Numbered from the stretch's first letter, positions 52,043 to 61,815 are shown. The stretch is 64,000 nucleotides of DNA from an alpha proteobacterium AAP38 (GCA_001296005.1 LJHR01000037.1:118478-182477); one strand, 5' to 3'. Translations and numbers: made by a program. Notes: generated by a model not told the origin, from the sequence alone.

Positions 52043-53236
52043 ATGATGAAGATGACGATGACAAACCCTGCCCCATCCGTCCCGCCTGCCCCTGGCCAGC
52101 GCCTGCCATTCCTGGACTGGGTCCGGGTCGGCGCCTTTGCTCTGTTGATCCTTTACCATGTCGGCATGTTCTATGTGACCTGGGATTGGCATGTGAAGAG
52201 CCAGCATGTGGGGCCAGCGCTGGAGCCGCTGATGCTGCTGTCCAATCCCTGGCGCCTGTCGCTGCTTTTCCTGATCTCCGGCGTCGCCACCCGCTTCATG
52301 GCCGACCGCATGGGGCCGGGCGAACTGGCCCGGTCCCGCCTGCCGCGCCTGGGCATTCCGCTGCTGTTCGTGATGGCGGTGCTGGTGGTGCCGCAGCCTT
52401 ATTATGAGGTGGTGGAGAAGATCAACTATGCCGACGGGTTCCTGGCCTTCTATGGCCGCTACCTGTCCTTTTATCAGGGCTTCTGCCGGGGCGATGACTG
52501 CCTGACCCTGCCTACCTGGAACCATATGTGGTTCGTGGCCTATCTGCTGCTTTATACGGGCCTGCTGTCGCTGATCCTGGTGGCGGGCGGCGGGCGCTTC
52601 CTGATCCGATTGGGGCAGGGGGCGTGGACGCGGCGGCCCTGGATGCTGCTTCTGCTGCCCATACTGATCCTGGTCGGGTTGCGCCTCAGCCTTTATGACC
52701 GGTTTCCCGTCACTCACAACCTGACCTGGGACTGGTACAATCATGCCGTCAGTTTCGGCATGTTCCTGCTGGGCTATGCCATCGCCCGCAATGGTGACCT
52801 GTTCGACCGGCTGGCGCGGATGCGCTGGGGGGCGCTGGGCGTGGCGCTGCTGGCCTGGGGTGCTTATGTCTATTGCTGGTCGCTCTGGACCTTTCATGAG
52901 AATGACATGCCGTTCAGCGGCGATGTCCTGCGCCTGATCGCCCGCACATCCTATGGCGTGGAACAATGGGCCATGATCCTGGCGGTCTTGGGCTTTGCCC
53001 GCCGGCATTTCAACCGCTCCACGCCACTGCTGCGCTATCTCAGCCTCGGGGTGTTCCCCTTCTACATCATCCACCAGACCCTGATCGTGGTGGTCGGCCA
53101 TCATCTGACGCCCTTGAACCTGCCCGTGGCGGTCGAGTCCCTGCTACTGATCGCGGCCACGGTGGCCGGATGCTTCGCCACGTACGAGTTGGCGCGGCGG
53201 GTAAAGCTGCTGGGGCCTTTGTTGGGGGTCAGATAA
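52043..53236 (+). CDS. Acyltransferase 3 family membrane protein
   Basis: This 397-residue protein has about 10 hydrophobic helices and the acyltransferase-3 pattern: RLPFLDWVRVGAFALLILYHVGMF with the conserved His, a short periplasmic RFMADRMGP, and PTWNHMWFVAYLLLYTGLL. OpgC/MdoC-like enzymes of this family transfer acyl or succinyl groups to periplasmic glycans. It could modify an extracellular polysaccharide or osmoregulated glucan; the substrate is not determinable. It is divergent from the LytTR regulator, a common arrangement. Confidence 0.85.
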   Translation: MMKMTMTNPAPSVPPAPGQRLPFLDWVRVGAFALLILYHVGMFYVTWDWHVKSQHVGPALEPLMLLSNPWRLSLLFLISGVATRFMADRMGPGELARSRLPRLGIPLLFVMAVLVVPQPYYEVVEKINYADGFLAFYGRYLSFYQGFCRGDDCLTLPTWNHMWFVAYLLLYTGLLSLILVAGGGRFLIRLGQGAWTRRPWMLLLLPILILVGLRLSLYDRFPVTHNLTWDWYNHAVSFGMFLLGYAIARNGDLFDRLARMRWGALGVALLAWGAYVYCWSLWTFHENDMPFSGDVLRLIARTSYGVEQWAMILAVLGFARRHFNRSTPLLRYLSLGVFPFYIIHQTLIVVVGHHLTPLNLPVAVESLLLIAATVAGCFATYELARRVKLLGPLLGVR

Positions 53237-53309
53237 GGCTTTCTTTACCCCTGTGGGTGCATTCTGTCCCCCGCCGGCGAACAGCCGGCCTTGGGGTGCG
53301 GAGTGTGAT

Positions 53310-53873
53310 GTGAGTGGCGTTGCCAATGTCCAGGACATGACGGGGATTGCCGCGGATGCCATTTTCGATGGCCGGTTGCGCGCCCTTGTCGAATACTGGG
53401 CCCGTGTGCGCGGGGCCGGACGGGCGGCACCCGCCCGCAATGACCTGAACCCCGCCGACATGCAGCCTTTGCTGCCCTGGGTCATGCTGCTGGACGTTAT
53501 GACCGGGGACTACCGTTACCGTCTGGTGGGTACCGGCCTGGATGGCCTGTTCGGGCGTGCCCTGACGGGCAGCACCCTGCGCCAATCCTGGCCCGCCCAT
53601 CTGGGTGACCATTGGCGGCACTGGATGGACCGGGCCAGCCAGGAGGCCTGCCCTGTGGCCAGTTCCGCCCTGGTCAATACGCGGCGCGGGCGGCTGCGGC
53701 TGGATGCCGTCATCCTGCCGCTGTCCAATCATCAGCCGGGCCGCATCGACATGCTGCTCTGCGGGCTGATGGGCGCTTCTGTCCGCCACCGCGCCTCCCC
53801 CCTGCTGCGTCCCGCCGATGAGGTGGTCGAGGATCAACTGGTCTCGTTCGAGGCGGCCCCACTGACGGTTTGA
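53310..53873 (+). CDS. PAS-fold domain protein (PAS_5/DUF1488-like)
   Basis: This 187-residue protein matches the alphaproteobacterial PAS_5 family in layout: [39 protein letters not shown], then [23 protein letters not shown] and [14 protein letters not shown]. These proteins have no known enzymatic activity; I name the fold, not the function. The GTG at 53310 with GGAG 7 nt upstream is preferred over the frame start at 53253. Its stop falls upstream of the MutS ATG with no terminator, so they may be cotranscribed. Confidence 0.75.
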   Translation: MSGVANVQDMTGIAADAIFDGRLRALVEYWARVRGAGRAAPARNDLNPADMQPLLPWVMLLDVMTGDYRYRLVGTGLDGLFGRALTGSTLRQSWPAHLGDHWRHWMDRASQEACPVASSALVNTRRGRLRLDAVILPLSNHQPGRIDMLLCGLMGASVRHRASPLLRPADEVVEDQLVSFEAAPLTV

Positions 53874-53920
53874 GACGGCAGCGGCAGGGTGCTACGGTGG
53901 CGGCCCCTCCCGGCAGACCT

Positions 53921-56641
53921 ATGACCCAAGTGACCGACAGCAGCACCCGCCCCGACAGCACCGCCAGCGCCCCTGTCTCCCCCATGATGGCGCAATATCT
54001 GGAGATCAAGCGGCAGCATCCAGGCTCGCTGCTGTTCTACCGCATGGGCGATTTCTATGAGCTGTTCTTTGACGACGCGGTGCAGGCGGCGGGCGCGCTC
54101 GACATCACCCTGACCAAGCGCGGCCAGCATCAGGGGGAAGACATCCCCATGTGCGGCGTGCCCGTGCATTCCCATGAACAATACCTGTCCCGCCTGATCC
54201 GCGCCGGCTTCCGCGTTGCCATCTGTGAACAGACCGAAGACCCGGCAGAGGCCAAGAAGCGCGGCAGTAAATCGGTGGTCCGCCGCGATGTGGTGCGCGT
54301 GGTCACCCCCGGCACCATCACCGAGGATGGCTTGCTGGACGCGCGCTCCAACAATTATCTGGCGGCACTGGCAGAGGCAGGGGGCGAGGGGGCGCTGGCC
54401 TGGCTGGACCTGTCCACGGGCGAGCTGACCCTGTCGCCGGTGGAACGTGCCAATCTGCCTTCGCTGCTGGCCCGCCTGTCGCCCGGCGAATTGCTGCTGC
54501 CGGAACGGTTGAGCCAGGTGGAGGAGTTGTCACCCCTTTGGGATGAATGGCGGTCGCGCCTGACCATCCAGCCCAATGCGCGATTCGACAGCGAGAATGG
54601 GCGCAAGCGCCTGCTGGCGCTCTATAATGTCGGCACCCTGGATGCATTCGGCGCCTTTGGCCGGGCGGAGGTGGCAGCCGCCGGCGCCCTGGTCGATTAT
54701 GTGGAACTGACGCAGAAGGGCCGCCTGCCGCGCTTTGACGTGCCGCGCCGTCTGGCCGCGGGTCAGGTGATGGAGATCGACCCCGCCACCCGCCGTAACC
54801 TGGAACTGACCCGCACTCTGACCGGCGAACGGCGCGGCAGCCTGCTGGCCGCCATCGACCGCACCGTCACGGGGGCCGGTGCCCGGCTGCTGGCCGGGCG
54901 GCTGTCGGCCCCGCTGACCGATCCGGCGCGTATTGAGCGGCGGCTGGACATGGTCGCCTATCTGGCCGGTGAAACGCCCTTGCGCGTTGATATCCGTGAG
55001 GAATTGCGCCGCACGCCGGATGTCGAACGCGCCCTGACGCGCCTGACGCTGGACCGGGGCAGCCCGCGCGATCTGGCCGCCGTGCGCGATGCGCTGGAAC
55101 GCGCCGTGTCCCTGCGTGGGCGTCTGGCTTATGGCAATGGCGGCATTGGCACGCCCCTGCCGACGGGCATGGCCCGCATCGTCGATGGTCTGGCGGGCGG
55201 GCAGGGGGCCGATCATGAGGCGCTGATTGCGCTTCTGTCGCGCGCACTGGGCCCCGATCTGCCCATGCTGGCCCGTGATGGCGGCTTCGTGGCGGCGGGA
55301 TATTCCGGTCCGCTGGATGAATTGCGGGCGCTGCGCGACGACAGCCGCCGGCACATCGCCAACCTTCAGGCGCAATATGTGGACGCCACCGGCATCGCGT
55401 CCCTGAAGATCCGGCATAACAATGTGCTGGGCTATTATATCGAGGTCACGGCGGTTCATGCCGACAAGCTGATGTCGGATAAGCACCGGGCCGATTTCAT
55501 CCATCGCCAGACCATGGCGGGGGCTGTGCGCTTCACTACCGTCGCTCTGTCGGAACTGGAACGCAAGGTGGCCGAAGCGGGCGACCGGTCCCTGGCGCTG
55601 GAGTTGGAGATTTTTGGGCAGCTGGTGAAGGCTGTCATCGATCTGGCCGACCCGATCGCCACCACGGCCCGCGCACTGGCGACCCTGGATGTCACCGCCT
55701 CGCTGGCCGATCTGGCGGTCGATGGCGGCTGGTGCCGGCCCGAAATGGCCAATGACCTGTCCTTTGACGTGCGCGGCGGGCGGCATCCCGTGGTCGAACT
55801 GGCGCTGGCCGAAAATGGCGGTGGGCCGTTCGTGGCCAATGATTGCGACCTGTCGCCGGGACAGCGCCTGTGGCTGCTGACCGGTCCCAACATGGCCGGT
55901 AAATCCACCTTCCTGCGCCAGAATGCCCTGATTGCGGTGCTGGCGCAGATGGGGTCCTATGTGCCGGCCCGCACCGCCCGTATCGGCACTGTGGACAAGT
56001 TGTTCAGCCGTGTGGGGGCCGCCGATGATCTGGCGCGCGGGCGCTCTACCTTCATGGTGGAGATGGTGGAAACCGCCACCATCCTGAACCAGGCCACCCG
56101 CCATTCGCTGGTCATCCTGGATGAGATCGGGCGCGGCACCGCCACCTTCGACGGCCTGTCCATCGCCTGGGCCTGTGTGGAACATCTGCATGAGGCGGCG
56201 CGCTGTCGCGGCCTGTTCGCCACGCATTATCACGAGCTGACGGCACTGTCGTCGAAACTGCCCGACCTGTCCTGTCACACGATGCGGATCAAGGAATGGC
56301 GGGGCGACGTCATCTTCCTGCATGAGGTGGCCGCCGGTGCCGCCGACCGGTCCTATGGCATCCATGTCGCGCGTCTGGCCGGGCTGCCGCCGCAGGTCAT
56401 TTCGCGTGCGGAACAGGTGTTGCAGATCCTTGAGAAAGGCGATCAGGCAAGTGCTGCAAGCCGGCTGGCCGATGATCTTCCCCTGTTCGCCGCCATGGCC
56501 GTGAAACCCGCCCCGCGTCAGGTCGTTTCGGAGCCGGAACCATCTGTTGTGGAAACTGAACTGCGCACCATCAACCCGGATGAGCTGACACCCCGTCAGG
56601 CGCTGGAGGCGCTGTACCGGCTGCGGGGTCTGCTGGGCTGA
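53921..56641 (+). CDS. mutS: DNA mismatch repair protein MutS
   Basis: This 906-residue protein is a full-length MutS. The N-terminal mismatch-binding motif is GDFYELF (Phe45-Tyr-Glu47). The connector, core and clamp follow, with [14 protein letters not shown] at the core-clamp junction. The ATPase has GPNMAGKST (Walker A), [14 protein letters not shown] and [13 protein letters not shown] (Walker B/signature), and the helix-turn-helix lies near the end. It recognises mispairs and recruits MutL. The start MTQVT at 53921 is chosen because residues before it in the longer TTG-initiated frame are not family-like. Confidence 0.97.
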   Translation: MTQVTDSSTRPDSTASAPVSPMMAQYLEIKRQHPGSLLFYRMGDFYELFFDDAVQAAGALDITLTKRGQHQGEDIPMCGVPVHSHEQYLSRLIRAGFRVAICEQTEDPAEAKKRGSKSVVRRDVVRVVTPGTITEDGLLDARSNNYLAALAEAGGEGALAWLDLSTGELTLSPVERANLPSLLARLSPGELLLPERLSQVEELSPLWDEWRSRLTIQPNARFDSENGRKRLLALYNVGTLDAFGAFGRAEVAAAGALVDYVELTQKGRLPRFDVPRRLAAGQVMEIDPATRRNLELTRTLTGERRGSLLAAIDRTVTGAGARLLAGRLSAPLTDPARIERRLDMVAYLAGETPLRVDIREELRRTPDVERALTRLTLDRGSPRDLAAVRDALERAVSLRGRLAYGNGGIGTPLPTGMARIVDGLAGGQGADHEALIALLSRALGPDLPMLARDGGFVAAGYSGPLDELRALRDDSRRHIANLQAQYVDATGIASLKIRHNNVLGYYIEVTAVHADKLMSDKHRADFIHRQTMAGAVRFTTVALSELERKVAEAGDRSLALELEIFGQLVKAVIDLADPIATTARALATLDVTASLADLAVDGGWCRPEMANDLSFDVRGGRHPVVELALAENGGGPFVANDCDLSPGQRLWLLTGPNMAGKSTFLRQNALIAVLAQMGSYVPARTARIGTVDKLFSRVGAADDLARGRSTFMVEMVETATILNQATRHSLVILDEIGRGTATFDGLSIAWACVEHLHEAARCRGLFATHYHELTALSSKLPDLSCHTMRIKEWRGDVIFLHEVAAGAADRSYGIHVARLAGLPPQVISRAEQVLQILEKGDQASAASRLADDLPLFAAMAVKPAPRQVVSEPEPSVVETELRTINPDELTPRQALEALYRLRGLLG

Positions 56642-57067
56642 TCAACCGGTCAGCAGGCTGGTGATCAGCACATCCTCGACCACGGGCTGGCCGATGATGT
56701 CATTGGCCAGATTGCGGACATGGCGCTTCACATCGGCCAGTTCGTTGGGGCCGGAATTGCGCGACAGGCTGCCATCCACCGGCAGTTCTTCGGTCAGCTT
56801 GCCAACGATGCGCGGCATATAGGCGGTGACCAATGCCGATTCCGCCGGCAATTGTTCCGTCTTGCGCACCACCAGCTGCATGACCAGCCGGATGAAGGCA
56901 TAGCGCTCCTTGCCCGGCAGCAGCAGGGGCGGGACATTAATGAAGCGCAATTTGGGATCATCGGCTGGGCTGCCTTCTGCCCAGACCTGTCCCGGCAGGG
57001 CAACGCCGGTCAGTACCGCCATGCCAAGCCCCAGGATCTGGCGCCTGTCCGCCATCCGCACCTTCAT
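56642..57067 (-). CDS. Tat/Sec-exported FliL-like protein (141 aa)
   Basis: This 141-residue protein begins MKVRMADRRQILGLGMAVLTGVALPGQVWAEG, which contains a basic RR motif and a hydrophobic core: a signal peptide or N-terminal anchor. The body (FINVPPLLLPGKERYAFIRLVMQLVV, YMPRIVGKLTEELP) resembles the C-terminal beta-alpha fold of FliL-type proteins, which sit in the periplasm near the flagellar stator. No flagellar genes are in the window, so the link is weak. AGGGGCG precedes the start. It converges with mutS. Confidence 0.6.
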   Translation of the reverse strand: MKVRMADRRQILGLGMAVLTGVALPGQVWAEGSPADDPKLRFINVPPLLLPGKERYAFIRLVMQLVVRKTEQLPAESALVTAYMPRIVGKLTEELPVDGSLSRNSGPNELADVKRHVRNLANDIIGQPVVEDVLITSLLTG

Positions 57068-57257
57068 AAGAACGCCCCTTGTGATGCCCCGTCACAGGAC
57101 AGCAGTAAGCGGTAAACGTCCCCGTCCCGCAAGCCCACCCTTATGTCCTTCCGGTGAGTATGCAGCCACCGCATGCCTGTCGCGGCGATTATCAAACCAT
57201 CCAGTCCATTAATCCAGATTGACCACCAGCCGGACAAGGTGCATTTTGCGTTTCAAT

Positions 57258-57272
57258 ACTGGACTGTCCAGT
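57258..57272. promoter_or_regulatory. TetR-type operator upstream of the efflux operon
   Basis: ACTGGACTGTCCAGT is a perfect palindrome (7-bp arms, one central base), 30 nt upstream of the adaptor start codon. A weak candidate promoter lies just upstream: TTGACC (57219-57224), 17 nt, CATTTT (57242-57247). The TetR regulator encoded at the end of the operon is the likely binder. Confidence 0.6.
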
Positions 57273-57302
57273 TCCGAAAATATCCAGACCGGGAATAGAC
57301 CT

Positions 57303-58394
57303 ATGAACAGGAAGATCGCCTTGGCGTTGGCCGTGCCGCTGCTGGTTGCCGGTACCTATGGCGGCTGGCATTGGTGGTCCGTGGCGCGGTTCCAGGAGGC
57401 GACGGACAACGCCTATGTCGAGGCCGACATCACCATGATCAGCCCGCGCGTCGAAGGCTATGTCGGCGCGGTGGAGGTGGTGGAAAACCAGATGGTGCAG
57501 GCGGGCGATGTGCTGCTGCGCCTGGATGACCGCGATCTGGCGGCCAAGGCTGATCAGGCCCGCGCCCGCCGCGATGCTGCCGCGGCATCCATCGCCAATA
57601 TCGACAGCCGCCTGACCCTGTCCGGCGCCCTGATCCGTCAGGCAGATGCCGGTGTCGCCGCCGCCCAGGCCGAACAGCGCCGGGCCGGCGCCGATGCCCA
57701 GCGCTATACCGCGCTTGCCACCCGCGAATTCGCCAGCCAGCAGAAACTGGCCACCACCCAGGCCGACGCGCAGAAGGCCGGCGCTGCCCTGACCAAGGCG
57801 CAGGCGGCCCTGACCGCCGAACGTGATCAGTTGTCGGTCCTGTCCACCGAACGTGCCAAGGCCGAAGCAGCGCTGGAGGAGGCAAACGCCGCCCTGGTGC
57901 TGGCGGAAAATGACCTGGAGAAAAGCGTGATCCGCGCGCCCATCGCCGGTGTGATCGGCAGTTCCGGGGCGCGGGTGGGGCAGTTCGTGAAGGCCGGGAC
58001 ACAGCTGATGGCCCTGGTCCCCGTCCAGGACGCCTATATCACCGCCAATTTCAAGGAAACCCAGATCGGTCGCCTGCGTGTGGGTCAGCCTGTGGAACTG
58101 TCGATCGATGCCTATCCGGGCATGAAGGTTGAGGGTCGGATTGACAGCCTGTCGCCTGCATCGGGCGCGCAGTTCAGCCTGCTGCCCCCGGAAAACGCCA
58201 CCGGCAACTTCACCAAGATCGTGCAGCGCGTGCCCGTGCGCGTGGCCCTGCCCAAGGATGGGCCGCTGGCCGGCCGTCTGCGTCCCGGCCTGTCGGTGGA
58301 GGTCAGTGTGGATACCCGTCATGACGGGCGTGACCTGATCGGCATCGCCAAGGCCGATACGGCCATTCCCCAGCAGGTCGCGGTGCGGCCATGA
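57303..58394 (+). CDS. emrA: Multidrug efflux periplasmic adaptor (EmrA-type HlyD)
   Basis: This 363-residue adaptor has an N-terminal membrane anchor (IALALAVPLLVAGTYGGWHWW), the biotinyl-lipoyl half-motif (DNAYVEADITMISPRVEGYVGAVEVVENQMVQAGDVLLRLDD), a coiled-coil hairpin rich in Ala/Gln (about 90-210), and the second lipoyl half (VIRAPIAGVIGS). EmrA-type adaptors pair with DHA2 transporters and an outer-membrane channel. It overlaps the transporter gene by 4 nt. Drug spectrum unknown. Confidence 0.9.
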   Translation: MNRKIALALAVPLLVAGTYGGWHWWSVARFQEATDNAYVEADITMISPRVEGYVGAVEVVENQMVQAGDVLLRLDDRDLAAKADQARARRDAAAASIANIDSRLTLSGALIRQADAGVAAAQAEQRRAGADAQRYTALATREFASQQKLATTQADAQKAGAALTKAQAALTAERDQLSVLSTERAKAEAALEEANAALVLAENDLEKSVIRAPIAGVIGSSGARVGQFVKAGTQLMALVPVQDAYITANFKETQIGRLRVGQPVELSIDAYPGMKVEGRIDSLSPASGAQFSLLPPENATGNFTKIVQRVPVRVALPKDGPLAGRLRPGLSVEVSVDTRHDGRDLIGIAKADTAIPQQVAVRP

Positions 58395-59992
58395 GCAGTA
58401 CCGCCGCCACACTGGATACGATCCCGGCTATAGAACCGCCCCCCATCACGGCGGGCATATCGACGCGGACCCTGGTCGGTTTCGTCGCCATGGTGTTCGG
58501 CATGTTCATGGCCATCCTGGATATCCAGATCGTGGCCAGCAGCCTGCGGCAGATCCAGGCCGGCGTGGCGGCCAGCGCCGATGAGATTGTCTGGGTCCAG
58601 ACCAGCTATCTGATCGCCGAAGTGGTGATGATCCCGCTGTCGGGTTACCTGACGCGGCTTCTGTCCACCCGCGTGCTGTTCACGGCGGCGGCGCTGGGCT
58701 TCACCATCACCAGCATGCTGTGTGCCCAATCCTCCTCGCTGGAGGAACTGGTGCTGTGGCGCACCTTGCAGGGCTTTATCGGTGGCGGGATGATCCCCAC
58801 CGTGTTCGCCACCAGCTTCACCGCCTTTCCCCCGGCCCGCCGCGCGCCCGTGACCGTCGTCATCGGTCTGGTGGCCACGCTGGGCCCCACGGTTGGGCCG
58901 ACGCTGGGCGGGTTCCTGACGGAGCAGTTTTCCTGGCACTGGCTGTTCATGATCAATCTGCTGCCGGGCCTGGCCGTGGCGGCCATTGTCTGGACCTGCA
59001 TCGATATCGACAAGCCGAACTTTTCCCTGCTGAAAGGCATCGACCTGCCCGGCATCGCTCTGATGGCCCTGTTCCTGGCCAGCCTGGATTATGTGATCGA
59101 GGAAGGCGCGCGGGAGCAGTGGTTTCAGGATGAAACGATCCGCGACTTCGCCCTGCTGGCCCTGATCGCTGGGATCGGCTTCTTCTGGCGGGTCCTGACC
59201 TATGAAAGGGCCATCGTGGACCTGAAGGCCCTGCGCAATGTGAATTTCGCCATGGGTTCCATCTATGGCTTCATCGTCGGTATCGGGCTTTATGGCTCGG
59301 TCTATATGCTGCCGCTTTATCTGGGGCAGGTGCGCGGCCTGAATGCACAGCAGATCGGGTCGACCATGGTGGTGACGGGCATCTGTCAGTTCCTGTCGTC
59401 GCCCATCGCCGGCATACTGTCTTCCAAGATGGATGTACGCAAGGTGCTGGCCATCGGCTTCACCCTGCTGGCCACCAGCTTTTACATCTCCGTCCCCGTC
59501 ACCGCGGACTGGCAGTTCGACCAGCTGCTGGTGCCACAGATGATCCGGGGTGTGGGCCTGATGTTCTGCATCATCCCCATCACCTCGCTGGCCATGGGCA
59601 CCCTGCCGGCGCATCAGGTGCCCAATGCCTCCGGCCTGTTCAACCTGATGCGCAATCTGGGCGGCGCCTTTGGCCTGGCCGGGATCAATACCCTGATCAC
59701 GCAGCGTATGGCCCAACATGGCCGCGTGCTTTATGACTGGATCGACCCGACCCGGCCTGAGGTGCAAAACTTCCTGTCCGGTGTCGGGGCGCGGGTGGCG
59801 GATGCCACGGGGGCCGATCCGGCCACCGCCGGTCTGCCGGTGCTGGCCGCGACCATCCAGAAACAGGTGACGGTGATGACCTTCTCCGATCTGTTCCTGG
59901 CCATGGGCGTGGTCTTCACCCTGGCGCTGCTGACCCTGCCCTTCGTGAAGCGGCCCGTGATGCGGGGCGCTGCCGATCTGGGCGGGCATTGA
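58391..59992 (+). CDS. emrB: DHA2-family MFS multidrug transporter (EmrB/QacA-type)
   Basis: This 533-residue protein has about 14 hydrophobic helices. MFGMFMAILDIQIVASSLRQI is the family motif near TM1 (LDxTIVNVALP variant), and PTVGPTLGGFLTEQFSWHWLFMIN is motif C/D1. Proton-driven export through EmrA is expected. The first helix has Ile-Gln-Ile-Val rather than the common TIVNVA, a mild divergence. It overlaps emrA, and TetR follows 15 nt after the stop, so three genes form one operon. Confidence 0.93.
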   Translation: MSSTAATLDTIPAIEPPPITAGISTRTLVGFVAMVFGMFMAILDIQIVASSLRQIQAGVAASADEIVWVQTSYLIAEVVMIPLSGYLTRLLSTRVLFTAAALGFTITSMLCAQSSSLEELVLWRTLQGFIGGGMIPTVFATSFTAFPPARRAPVTVVIGLVATLGPTVGPTLGGFLTEQFSWHWLFMINLLPGLAVAAIVWTCIDIDKPNFSLLKGIDLPGIALMALFLASLDYVIEEGAREQWFQDETIRDFALLALIAGIGFFWRVLTYERAIVDLKALRNVNFAMGSIYGFIVGIGLYGSVYMLPLYLGQVRGLNAQQIGSTMVVTGICQFLSSPIAGILSSKMDVRKVLAIGFTLLATSFYISVPVTADWQFDQLLVPQMIRGVGLMFCIIPITSLAMGTLPAHQVPNASGLFNLMRNLGGAFGLAGINTLITQRMAQHGRVLYDWIDPTRPEVQNFLSGVGARVADATGADPATAGLPVLAATIQKQVTVMTFSDLFLAMGVVFTLALLTLPFVKRPVMRGAADLGGH

Positions 59993-60007
59993 GGGATGGA
60001 GTGTGTC

Positions 60008-60655
60008 ATGACGGTGAGCATGGTGGTGGCCGACGACGTACGCGAGGGGCGCCGGGGGGCCGGACGGCCCCTGGACATGACCAAGCGCGACGCCATCCTG
60101 GACGCCGCCGAGGATGTCTTTGCCCGCGAAGGCTATGGCGCCAGCATGGACCGCGTGGCCGAGGTGGCGGGCGTGTCCAAGCAGACCATCTACAAGCATT
60201 TCTCCGCCAAGGACCGGCTGTTCGATGCCATGGTGGTGCGCCGGTCGGAACGCATGACCGAACCCGTCACCATGGGCGATCCCGCCGCCCCGCCCGCCGA
60301 GGTGCTGACCAATCTGGGTCTGCGCTTTCTGGAACTGATGGTGGAGGGGCAGCTGAACTGTCTGCTGCGCACCATGCTGTCGGCGGGGGCGCAGAGCGAT
60401 ATGTCCGGTCATTTCTATCAGACCGGTCCCGCCGTCTCCCTCTCCCGCCTGGGTTCCTATCTGAAGCGCCAGCATGATGAGGGGCGGTTATCCATCCCTG
60501 ATCCGATGCTGGCCGCGGAACAGTTTTTCGGCCTGCTGAACGGCCATGTGCAGCTGCGCGGCCTGCTTGGCGTGCTGCCCGCGATGGGCGATGCGGAGCG
60601 GCAGACACGCGTTGATGCGGCGGTTCGGGTCTTCATGGCCGCCTATGGGCGCTGA
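60008..60655 (+). CDS. TetR/AcrR-family regulator of the efflux operon
   Basis: This 215-residue repressor has an N-terminal TetR helix-turn-helix (ILDAAEDVFAREGYGASMDRVAEVAGVSKQTIYKHFSAKDRLFDAMV), with the usual K-x-T-xY-xHF recognition helix. The C-terminal ligand domain is helical and variable. ATG 60008 has GGAG 6 nt upstream; ATG 59996 is closer to the stop of emrB and has no spacing for its RBS. The palindrome at 57258 upstream of emrA is the probable operator, making an autoregulated loop. A terminator follows. Confidence 0.92.
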   Translation: MTVSMVVADDVREGRRGAGRPLDMTKRDAILDAAEDVFAREGYGASMDRVAEVAGVSKQTIYKHFSAKDRLFDAMVVRRSERMTEPVTMGDPAAPPAEVLTNLGLRFLELMVEGQLNCLLRTMLSAGAQSDMSGHFYQTGPAVSLSRLGSYLKRQHDEGRLSIPDPMLAAEQFFGLLNGHVQLRGLLGVLPAMGDAERQTRVDAAVRVFMAAYGR

Positions 60656-60674
60656 AATAAGCGGCTGAAAACAG

Positions 60675-60712
60675 CAAGGGGCGGCCCCGTCGGGACCGCC
60701 CCTTGTTCTTTA
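60675..60712. terminator. Intrinsic terminator between convergent TetR and MarR genes
   Basis: CAAGGGGCGG (60675-60684) pairs with CCGCCCCTTG (60696-60705), with further pairing in the loop, followed by TTCTTT. It serves the plus-strand efflux operon; the reverse side is weaker. Confidence 0.85.
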
Positions 60713-60730
60713 TCACCACCCGTTCCCGGT

Positions 60731-61135
60731 TCAGGCCGTGCGGCGCATGGGCGGGCTTTTATGGGGCTGGATCAGGTCGGACAGCTGTGCCGCCAGTTCC
60801 CGGCCCCGGTCGGTCAGGGTGATGATCTTGCGCCGGCGCTCACGCGGGTCTTCCTCTGCCTGCACCAGATCGTGACCGGCCTTGCCGAAGCTGTGCCACT
60901 TCGACAAGGCGGCCACGTTGCGGGAGGCAGAGGATTGCGCGATGCCCAGACGCTCCGACAGGTCACGGATCGACAGCCCCTCATTCTGCGCGATGGTCAG
61001 GAATGACAGCGCATACTGAATGGGCAGGTCGGGGTCCAGCGTGCGGAGCGCTTCCAGAACGCGGACCAGCGGGTCCAGCGTTTCAGGATGCCATGCGGCG
61101 GTCCCTGGATTGGTAGGCATCGTGGTGACGGCCAT
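60731..61135 (-). CDS. MarR-family winged-helix regulator
   Basis: This 134-residue protein has the MarR fold: LPIQYALSFLTIAQNEGLSIRDLSERLGIAQSSASRNVAAL is the HTH, and RRRKIITLTDRGRELAAQLS forms the wing and the last helix. It is on the short side for the family and lacks an extended N-terminal dimerisation helix. An upstream 83-codon frame overlaps its start by about 53 nt. The palindromes at 61400-61439 and 61778 are candidate operators; the regulon is unknown. Confidence 0.85.
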   Translation of the reverse strand: MAVTTMPTNPGTAAWHPETLDPLVRVLEALRTLDPDLPIQYALSFLTIAQNEGLSIRDLSERLGIAQSSASRNVAALSKWHSFGKAGHDLVQAEEDPRERRRKIITLTDRGRELAAQLSDLIQPHKSPPMRRTA

Positions 61136-61331
61136 CGTTTGTGGGTCCCCTGGCCACCGGGCGCCAACGGCCCGGCGTATAAATCACATGGAGGCGGCCA
61201 AGCCAGATCAGGGTTTCGCCATTCTCGCGCCGAACTTCATAGCCGCGCGTGCGTGGGGCGTCCCGATGGGGCCGCGCGGTCAGTTCAAAGAATAATTTCG
61301 GGCCGTTGCCCAACGACATGAAGAAGCTCAT
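61083..61331 (-). CDS. Small hypothetical protein (82 aa), overlapping marR
   Basis: No family is recognised. GAGGG 5 nt before the ATG at 61331 is a good ribosome binding site, and the middle (RRENGETLIWLGRLHVIYTPGRW) looks like a genuine beta-rich segment. It overlaps the MarR gene by about 53 nt, longer than usual, so one of the two starts may be misplaced. If real, it is translationally coupled to the regulator. The C-terminus is basic and low-complexity. Confidence 0.45.
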   Translation of the reverse strand: MSFFMSLGNGPKLFFELTARPHRDAPRTRGYEVRRENGETLIWLGRLHVIYTPGRWRPVARGPTNDGRHHDAYQSRDRRMAS

Positions 61332-61399
61332 CACTGCCCTCGATTGTTCGGAAGATCGTTTGTTGGTTGAGGGGGATTTGTCGTGCAGAGGTCATGCAG

Positions 61400-61439
61400 C
61401 CGGTACCGCGCAGGCCGTGCCCACGCTGGGTACCGGTAC
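61400..61439. promoter_or_regulatory. Inverted repeat and palindrome upstream of the marR unit
   Basis: CCGGTACC (61400-61407) and GGTACCGG (61429-61436) are inverted copies; the second forms the perfect palindrome GTACCGGTAC (61430-61439). They lie about 70-110 nt upstream of the small gene preceding marR, suitable for an operator. Confidence 0.35.
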
Positions 61440-61497
61440 GATTAAACAGATTATCCATAGAAAATTCTCCTCTTGGCTGGGGGGTGGCGGGATGGGT

Positions 61498-61746
61498 TCA
61501 GAGGGATTTATCGCCGAAGGACGGGAAGGTTGCAAGGAACAATCTGTCCCTGTATTCCGTCAGTTCCGAGATCGGATGAATGCGGAACGAAAAAGGCCGT
61601 CGGGCCTGTCGCGCACCCCGCTCCAGCGCGTGGCGGGTATCAGCATCCAGATCGCGCAGAATCACATCCGGCAGGTCGGGATAGGGGCGGGGGATCGGGG
61701 CCAGAAGCCGGGCAAGCCGCGCCGGCAGGGTCAACATGAACATCAC
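61498..61746 (-). CDS. Small hypothetical protein (82 aa)
   Basis: Unrecognised. The product is Arg/Leu/Pro-rich, starting MFMLTLPARLARLLAPIPRPYPDLPDVILRDLDADTRHALERG, with an amphipathic C-terminal half. GGAG precedes the start at about 8 nt, at the upper end of normal spacing. It is short, cytosolic and possibly DUF-like in its DLDADTRHALERGARQ helix. The 14-bp palindrome at 61778 lies 32 nt upstream of the start and is a plausible operator. Confidence 0.45.
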   Translation of the reverse strand: MMFMLTLPARLARLLAPIPRPYPDLPDVILRDLDADTRHALERGARQARRPFSFRIHPISELTEYRDRLFLATFPSFGDKSL

Positions 61747-61777
61747 GGGTCATCTCCGGTTCGGGTGGGCCAAAACC

Positions 61778-61791
61778 ATCCGATATCGGAT
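61778..61791. promoter_or_regulatory. Perfect 14-bp palindrome
   Basis: ATCCGATATCGGAT reads identically on both strands and is followed by ATGATCCG, a partial third half-site. It lies between the RTX gene stop and the start of the small minus-strand gene. It is a strong operator candidate, perhaps for the MarR protein. Confidence 0.5.
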
Positions 61792-61815
61792 ATGATCCGT
61801 CAACATGCATAACCC

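Noticed and set aside
53253..53309. Extended N-terminus of the PAS-fold protein
   Set aside because: The extra residues (Cys/Pro-rich) do not resemble the family, and GGAG favours the GTG at 53310.
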